DNA from: Hordeum vulgare subsp. vulgare
Taxonomy: Eukaryota; Streptophyta; Magnoliopsida; Poales; Poaceae
Reading direction: 5' to 3'
Assembly: GCF_904849725.1 (NCBI RefSeq)
Contig: NC_058521.1
Coordinates: 143,992,744 to 144,056,743 of the forward strand
Length of the DNA stretch: 64,000 bases
In this document: in pieces, positions 57,940 to 64,000 of the stretch
Position numbering within the stretch: position 1 is the stretch's first letter
Layout: every line of letters begins with the position of its first letter
The notes under the pieces: generated by a model
The model's input: only the letters and a program-made list of their open reading frames with translations
What the model was told of the DNA's origin: nothing
The model's database searches: none
Position numbers and translations under genes: made by a program

Positions 57940-57949
57940 GGGGGATAGG
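57940..57949 (+). promoter_or_regulatory. Polypurine tract of element D
   Basis: GGGGGATAGG directly before TC|TGTCACGCC, the 3' LTR start. Expected plus-strand primer. Confidence 0.75.
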
Positions 57950-57951
57950 TC

Positions 57952-60900
57952 TGTCACGCCCTGTTTTTGCTATCACTTGTCTGTATTGTGAAATTCTGAG
58001 CTTGTTAAAACTTTTTCAAAACTAATGTTGTGAATTCCATGATTGACATTGTATGCTTGTATGCTTGATCATGTGAGGATTTAAAACCCTAAATTCTTTT
58101 GGTATAACACTGATTTCCAAAAACCTTTCTTATTTCTGATCAAGGTAAAACCTACCTTAAGTTGCACTACATGTCCTTGATAGAAAGCAGTGCTTCTACT
58201 CATATTTGGTAATCTGATTTTAACCTATCTTTTTATTTCAAAACCACAGAAATAATTATTTCTGTGATTATTTTCCTAATTAATTAAGATGTCCATTTCT
58301 AAAGCCATAATTGGTATTCCAACCTGGAAAAATACTTTTCTGCCTTAGAAAAATCTGATTAAATTTGGAGATGATCAGAAGGACATATATTTTCCATACA
58401 TAGGATTTTAAACCCCATTTTATATTATATTTATTGAATAAAACTATGAAAGCTATTTATGTCTGTTTTGGCATTTTGAAATATTTCCAAAGGAAATATT
58501 CTCAATAAATTTCTAGCAAATTCCACTGATATCCCTAAGCCTTGTTTGGTGTGTACATAAAGTTTCACCTTGATAAAAGGTGAAGAAGGACCCCAAATAA
58601 CCCTAAAACCCTGTGTGTCCAGAATCAAGTTAGAGCAACTCTACATAGCAAAGTTTATCCAATGATGCTAAAACTTTGCAGGAGTGCCTAATACCTCAAA
58701 TGAGGGTTCCACACCAGAAATGGGATTTGTGGGACTTAGTTTGCCCACACTCCCTTTGGAAGGGACAAATCTGGTCATATTGGAGTATTTTCAAGTTTAC
58801 AAAGCCAAACTTGTCCTTTGGAGCTCAAATTTGGTGAAACTCCATGGTTTACCACCAAACCCAACCTGTTAAGTTGCAGCACCAGTGGTTGGGTGCAACC
58901 CCCTTAAGCCATTGTCGAACACCTTCTGATAGATAGGAAAAAGCCACCTTAGCCACAGCTAAACCAAACCACTTTGCTTCAAACTCATAGATTAGGTGGC
59001 CAGCACCTGTGTCTAATCCGAGTCAACTGGCCCCTCACTGGTTCAAAGTGGAAAGGCCAAAAACCCAATTTAGATCTCAGTTCATGACTGACAGCACCAG
59101 TATTTCTTGCTCCCTTGACCAGCCGAAGCTCCCACAAGGACCAAACGGCTAGCCACACCCCCAGCCAGTGCCAGGACATGTTGGACACGTCCAAAGTGCC
59201 TCAGAGTGCACCAGCATGCCGTGGCATGCCAAAACTATGCTTTGGGCGCGCTACAGGGAGTCACCGAGGTGGGGGCGACGCCCTCGGCTAGTTCCAGCCT
59301 CCCCCCGAGATGTCCAACCTCTCCCCAGACAATCCTTCTGCGTCGAGCAAGCCTCAGGGCTCCTCCTCTCCCACGCAAGAGCTCGCGCGACGCGTGCCCG
59401 CGCGCACCAGAACCGGCCAAGGTTGCGCAGCCACCAATGCTCAACTTCCCTCTCTCTCCCTCTGCTTCAGATGGTTCGGGCAGTCCAAAACCACGTCCTG
59501 AGACCATGGTTTCGACCCTAGCCTCTCTCTGCACCCCATGCGCGCCACGGTGAGTCACCGGCGCTCCCGAATCTTCGCACCGTCGCGGGCCTATAAATAG
59601 CCCTCCCCCTCGCTCCAGCACCCCTCAGATAGCTTCACCACGATCACTAGTACCTCCCTAGCCACCCCAGCAAACCAGCAGAGCCCCGGTTCTCGAGATC
59701 GACCGAGGCCCCTCCGCCTCGGAGCTCTGGTCGATCTCCAGCTACACGACGGCTCCTACGCCCCTCGAACCACCAGACTGACCCTCTCGATCCCAGAAAG
59801 CTTTCCCCCAACTCGTCCAAGCTTTTCCGTGTCTCTAGCCACCCCCTCGACCACCTCCCGAAACTCCTCCGCCACGGCCTCCTCGTCGCCGGTGAACCCC
59901 TGCCTCTCTGTCATTGTTCCGACCACCAGCAGGTAGGCGACAGTAAGGCGAACCCATTCCAGTGATCGTTGGGGCATGAGAGCGTCGGCAACCTCGCCGG
60001 CGTCCTCCTCCTCCTCTCTGGCCAGAGGTAGGAGACGACCCTGACAGGTGTGCCCCACCTGTCGGTGGCCCAGCCTCCTCCCCCGCGCTGACCTCGGCCG
60101 CTGACCGCAGGGCCCCGCGCGTCAGGTTCAAACCTGACGGCGCGCGCGCCTGGGCAGGCTGTCAGCTAGCCATGGGCCAGCCCAGCTCTGGGCCGAGCCA
60201 GGCCAGGAGTTTAGCCGGTTTTTCTTTTATTTTTAAACCCTGGTTTCTAAGATTTTTATAAAAACATTTAACCAGTGTAAAAATATAATTCTTCCACTAT
60301 TATTCTTCTAAAAATGTGTAGTATTTAATAATATGTTTGGGTGATTTTTTCCAACAACAATTCTATTTTATATTAATAAAAGGACTAAATTGAAATAGTT
60401 TTGCTTGTGTTTGGTTGATTTCAAAAATATTCCTTCAAGGAAAACAAAGGCAAATATTTTTAAAATGATACCTTAGATTTATCAGTAATAAAGAACATTT
60501 TTAAAATGACTTTGTGGTCTGTTTCTGTGTGAGCTATTTCTTATTTATTATTTTATCGATGATAGAAAATCCGTGTGACGAGGGAATCGGAGCGGGAGAC
60601 CTCGAAGACCCCGGATACTTAGCTGACCAAGGCAAGCAGCCCTTTGACCATGACTGAGCATATGTTACTTTGCATATTAAAGTAGCAAGTATTCCCGTTG
60701 CATATGATCATATGTGCCGGTAATCATTTGATATGATTTTACCGAAAGCTCCCCCGGAGCATATGCATTGAGCTTGACCCTACCCCTTGAGGGTCATGCT
60801 AATACCATGTTGACAAGTAAAGATAGAAGTAGTATTATCATGAGCATGTTGTTGACATAAAGAAAGAGTTTATGAAAACCCCGTCGGGTGCCACTAATGC

Positions 60901-62110
60901 CCGAGTGTGATGATGAGTTAGGTGGTCACTTTCGGTGAAGTGATGCACCCAGTATTTGTGTGAGTATGGTTACGGAAATGGGATTAGATTTATGATGTGT
61001 CGACCGTCCCAACCTTACCAGTACGACCGCGTTACCCCTTATGGGATGGGGCTATGTTAATTACTCTGGTCGGTGCTGGCAAAGAGCCACATTACTAGTG
61101 GTGGGAGTGATGTGTGGTCACTCTCGTGATGGGGTCATGCCGGGTAGGAAGACTATGCCATTTTTATGAGTTCCAGTCACACCGTTGGTCCCCGCATGGT
61201 TGGTACTATCGAGAGTTGGTGCTCGTAAGACGTACAACATGTGGGCTGGGTACCAATCGAGTGGACCTCTTTGTCTAGTATCGTCAGGGGAAAGGCATTG
61301 ATCGGGTACTTACCTCGGGTATGTGATATACCGCGAGTCGTGGATGACATGGAAGTTTCCCGGATCTCATGGGTCCAGCGTACTACCTCTGCAGAGTGTA
61401 AACTATTCGAATAGCCATGTCCACGGTCAAGGACAGTTGGGTAATCCTGCTTAAACTACGTCCAGTTGTTTCCGCATAAACCAAGTGTGTGTGAGTGTGT
61501 GTGTGTGTGGTGTTGGAAAAGGTGTTGCTATGATAGCAATAATATGACCAAGTTCGGTGACTTGGCATATAGGGTGGACCTGGATGGTTCAGCCCTCGAC
61601 AGATATATTGATATCTGTAACCTGTTCTTCAAGAGTAATTATTTAACTTGATGCATATTCATGATCATTCCACCCAGATGAGTTACACTAAAGATGCATG
61701 ATATTGTTATCCTTCACTTTTGTTGATTATATCATGGGCTGTTGCGAGTACATTCAAAGTACTCATTGGCTTGCCACTGGTTATGTTATTGACCAGACAT
61801 GGAAGGACCGGAGTTTGTAGATGATTACATCTTCGAAGACGCCCCTGCGAACTAGGACGCTTCCGAGTCAGAATGCCTTCGGTGTAGGCTTGATGGCATG
61901 GGCATCCGCTTAGCCCTATGTTTTCCGCTACTAGTGTATCTGAGTGATTTGGACTTACGCCCTATCTTGTGAACTTCACCCTTCGGTCATGTGTTGTAAT
62001 AATCGGTACTGGGATGTAAGACATTTTTAATCGGTATCTGTGTTCGGTGAGCATTGATCTCTAGGATCACTGAGCACGATGATCTCGACTAGTAAGTCGG
62101 GGTCCCCACA
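57952..62110 (+). repeat. 3' LTR of element D
   Basis: 4159 bp from TGTCACGCCC to GGTCCCCACA. It contains TATAAATA at 59592-59599, the leader hairpin at 59695-59738 and a (TG)n run at about 61485-61510. Followed by target duplication TTGTG (62111-62115). Confidence 0.93.
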
Positions 62111-63126
62111 TTGTGTTTGCTTGGCTTTGAAAAATGTTATATGATTAGAGATCCCTTAGCATGTGACGATTGCTTCCACCTCATATTAGCCAAAACTCCC
62201 GCACCAAGTAGAGATACTACGTGTGCATCCATAAACCTTCAAACCAGTTTTGCCATGAGAGTCCACCATACCTACCTATGGATTAAATAAGATCCCTCAA
62301 GTAAGTTGTCATCGGTGCAAGCAATAAAAATTGCTCTCTAATATGTATGATCTATTAGTGTGTGGAAAATAAGCTTTATACAAACCTGTGATGAGGAAGA
62401 CATAAAAGCGACAGACAGCATAATAAAGTTCTTTATCACAGGAGGCAATATAAAGTGACGTTCCTCCGCACTAAGAGGAGACGCGTCCAAACCTCAAAAG
62501 CGCATGACAACCTCTGCTTCCCTCTACGAAGGGCCTATCTTCTACCTTTACTTTTTGCCCTTGAAAGAGTCATGGTGATCTTCACCAATTCCCTTTCTCG
62601 CCTTTATCTTGGCTAACGTCATATGCTTGGGAAAGATCTATATTCATATGTCAACTTGGAGGTAAGTATTCATGAATTATTATTGTTGACATTACCCTTG
62701 AGGTACGCAGTTGGGAGGCAAAACTATAAGCCCCTATCTTTCTCTGTGTCCAGCTGAAACTTTGATCTCCTGAGTACCACGTGAGTTTTAGCAATTATAG
62801 AGAACGAAAGAATGATTGAGTATGTGGATTTGCTTTACAAGCTCTTATTTGACTCTTTCTGATGTTGTGATAAATTGCAATTGCTTCAGTGACTAAAGGC
62901 TATCGGTTGTTACTTCTCGGTAAGGTTCTTGATCCATGCTTTAGTTTGTGAAGGAATCATCACTTTAGCATGAGGGATTATATGTTGGTATTGCTGTTCC
63001 GATCATGATCATGATGCATGCATGTTTGTATCTTGTTTTGTCGACACCTCTCGACCTAAACATGTCGACATATTTATTGAGCTAGGCTTTCGCTTGAGGA
63101 CAAGCGAGTTCTAAGCTTGGGGGAGT
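62111..63126 (+). other. Element A 3' non-coding region, part 2, with polypurine tract
   Basis: It resumes element A after D and matches element B 47419-48431. No gene. The polypurine tract AAGCTTGGGGGAG is at 63113-63125. Confidence 0.85.
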
Positions 63127-64000
63127 TGATACGTCCATTTTGCATCATGTTTTCATGTTGTTATTTATCGCTTCTTTGGCTGTTATTTCACTTCACGGTA
63201 CAATTCTTATGCCTTTTCTCTCTTATTTTGCAAGGTTTACATGAAGAGGGAGAATGCCGGCAACTAGAATTCTGGCCTGAAAGTGGAGCAAGTTTGAGAT
63301 ACCTATTCTGCGCAACTCCAAACGCCGTAAAAACCAACGAGGATTTTTTCCTGATTTATAAAAAATACTGGGCCGAAGAAGCGCCAGAGGGGGGCGTGCT
63401 GGTGGCCACAAGCCTACACGGCGCGGCCACCCCCTAGGCCGCGCCATGAGGGCTTGTGGGAAGCCTCTGGCCCACTTGGCCCCCTCTTTTGCTATATGAA
63501 GGGTTTCGTCCAGGAAAAAAATTAGGGAGGAGCTTTTTCATGGATTCGCCGCCGCCACGAGGCGGAATTGAGCAGAACCAATCTAGAGCTCCGGCAGGAC
63601 GATCCTACCGGTGAAACTTCCCTTTCAGAGGGGCAAATTGTCGCCAGCGTCATCACCAACACTCCTCTCATCGGAGGGGACTCGTCACCATAAACATCTT
63701 CATCAGCACCATCTCATCTCCAAACCCTAATTCATCACTTGTAACCAATCTCCGTCTCGTGACTTCGATTGGTACTTGTAAGGTTGCTAGTAGTGTTGCT
63801 TACTCTTTGTAGTTGATGCTAATTGGATTATTTGGTGGAAGAGTTTATGTTCAGATCCTTGATGCTACTCATTACCTCTCTAGTCATGAATATGATTATG
63901 CTTTGTGAGTAGTTACTTTTGTTCCTAAGGACATGGGATAAGTCATGCTAATAGTAGTCATGTGAATTTGGTATTCGTTCGGTAATTTGATATGTTGTAT
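63127..64000 (+). repeat. 3' LTR of element A, cut by window end
   Basis: Starts TGATACGTCC and matches 15277 onwards. The GC-rich inverted repeat is at 63406-63459. About 650 bases remain outside the window. Confidence 0.92.

Larger units (their letters stand above)
22862..62110 (+). mobile_element. Element D: Tekay-type chromovirus (Ty3/Gypsy) with about 4.1 kb LTRs
   Basis: It is inserted in element A with a perfect 5 bp target duplication TTGTG (22857-22861 and 62111-62115). Its own sequence is 22862-27124, 33863-36660 and 55130-62110; the gaps are elements C1 and C2. Order: 5' LTR, tRNA-iMet type primer-binding site, an extra ORF, gag with zinc knuckle, protease, RT, RNase H, integrase and a C-terminal chromodomain, polypurine tract, 3' LTR. 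The chromodomain and iMet primer place it in the chromovirus lineage; Tekay clade is my best reading. The first about 265 aligned LTR bases show about nine differences by eye. It is dead through at least eight stops, a frameshift and the two insertions. Confidence 0.9.
15277..64000 (+). mobile_element. Element A: Athila-type Ty3/Gypsy retrotransposon, outermost host of the nest
   Basis: Its own sequence is 15277-22861 and 62111 to beyond 64000; the rest is element D inserted in its 3' non-coding region. Order: 5' LTR, tRNA-Asp type primer-binding site, gag-pol (gag, protease, RT, RNase H, integrase), a small post-pol ORF, an internal polypurine-like tract, non-coding region, polypurine tract, 3' LTR (cut off by the window end). 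Without insertions it would be about 10 kb, like element B, which is the same family. Over the first roughly 300 bases the two LTRs differ at about seven positions plus one indel. It is non-functional: the RT catalytic motif is lost and pol carries stops and a frameshift. Confidence 0.9.

Overview
This is plant nuclear DNA from a grass, most likely a Triticeae species (wheat, Aegilops, barley or rye group; I cannot separate these by eye). The evidence is a low-copy gene island with GC-rich coding sequence and a spliced gene, Stowaway and Harbinger DNA transposons of the grass type, and about 49 kb of nested Ty3/Gypsy LTR retrotransposons. The LTRs beginning TGATACGTC look, from memory, like the abundant Triticeae Athila-clade families (Sabrina/WHAM/Fatima type). 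I do not assign exact family names. There is no sign of bacterial genes, CRISPR, rRNA or tRNA genes.

Layout. 1-2545 is the 3' part of a long LTR related to element D below. 2546-10007 is a gene island: an intronless RING-H2 E3 ligase gene (4314-4925, minus) and a two-exon SCARECROW-LIKE 3 type GRAS regulator (6547-9279, plus). A 105 bp Stowaway MITE (10008-10112) and a 2.2 kb PIF/Harbinger element with a decayed transposase (10310-12499) follow. Next come AT-rich DNA with no recognisable gene and a degraded F-box/FBA gene fragment (about 14440-14870) behind a Helitron-like 5' terminus.

15277-64000 is a Russian doll of retrotransposons. Element A (Athila-type, plus strand, 15277 to beyond the window) is interrupted by element D (Tekay-type chromovirus with about 4.1 kb LTRs, 22862-62110, target duplication TTGTG). 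D is interrupted twice by minus-strand elements lacking reverse transcriptase and integrase: C1 in its leader (27125-33862, duplication ATGGC) and C2 inside its RT domain (36661-55129, duplication GATGG/GATCG). C2 is interrupted by element B (39702-49953, duplication GCATA), which is the same family as A. Insertion order is therefore A, then D, then C1 and C2, then B. All autonomous pol genes carry stops, frameshifts or deletions, so none looks competent.

Most notable: (1) a GC-rich inverted repeat (ACAAGCC...GGGCTTGT type) in all four A/B LTRs, all four C LTRs and the post-pol regions of A and B; (2) internal copies of the polypurine tract far upstream of the 3' LTR in A, B, C1 and C2, with conserved hairpins; (3) post-pol ORFs in A and B that share both flanks and a C-terminal tail but have unrelated bodies; (4) C1/C2 sharing the primer-binding site and LTR tip with A/B, which suggests trans-mobilisation; (5) a conserved hairpin downstream of the TATA box in the D LTR and a perfect GNRA-loop hairpin before the D polypurine tract. 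I found no new defence or metabolic system; the novelty is in retroelement architecture.
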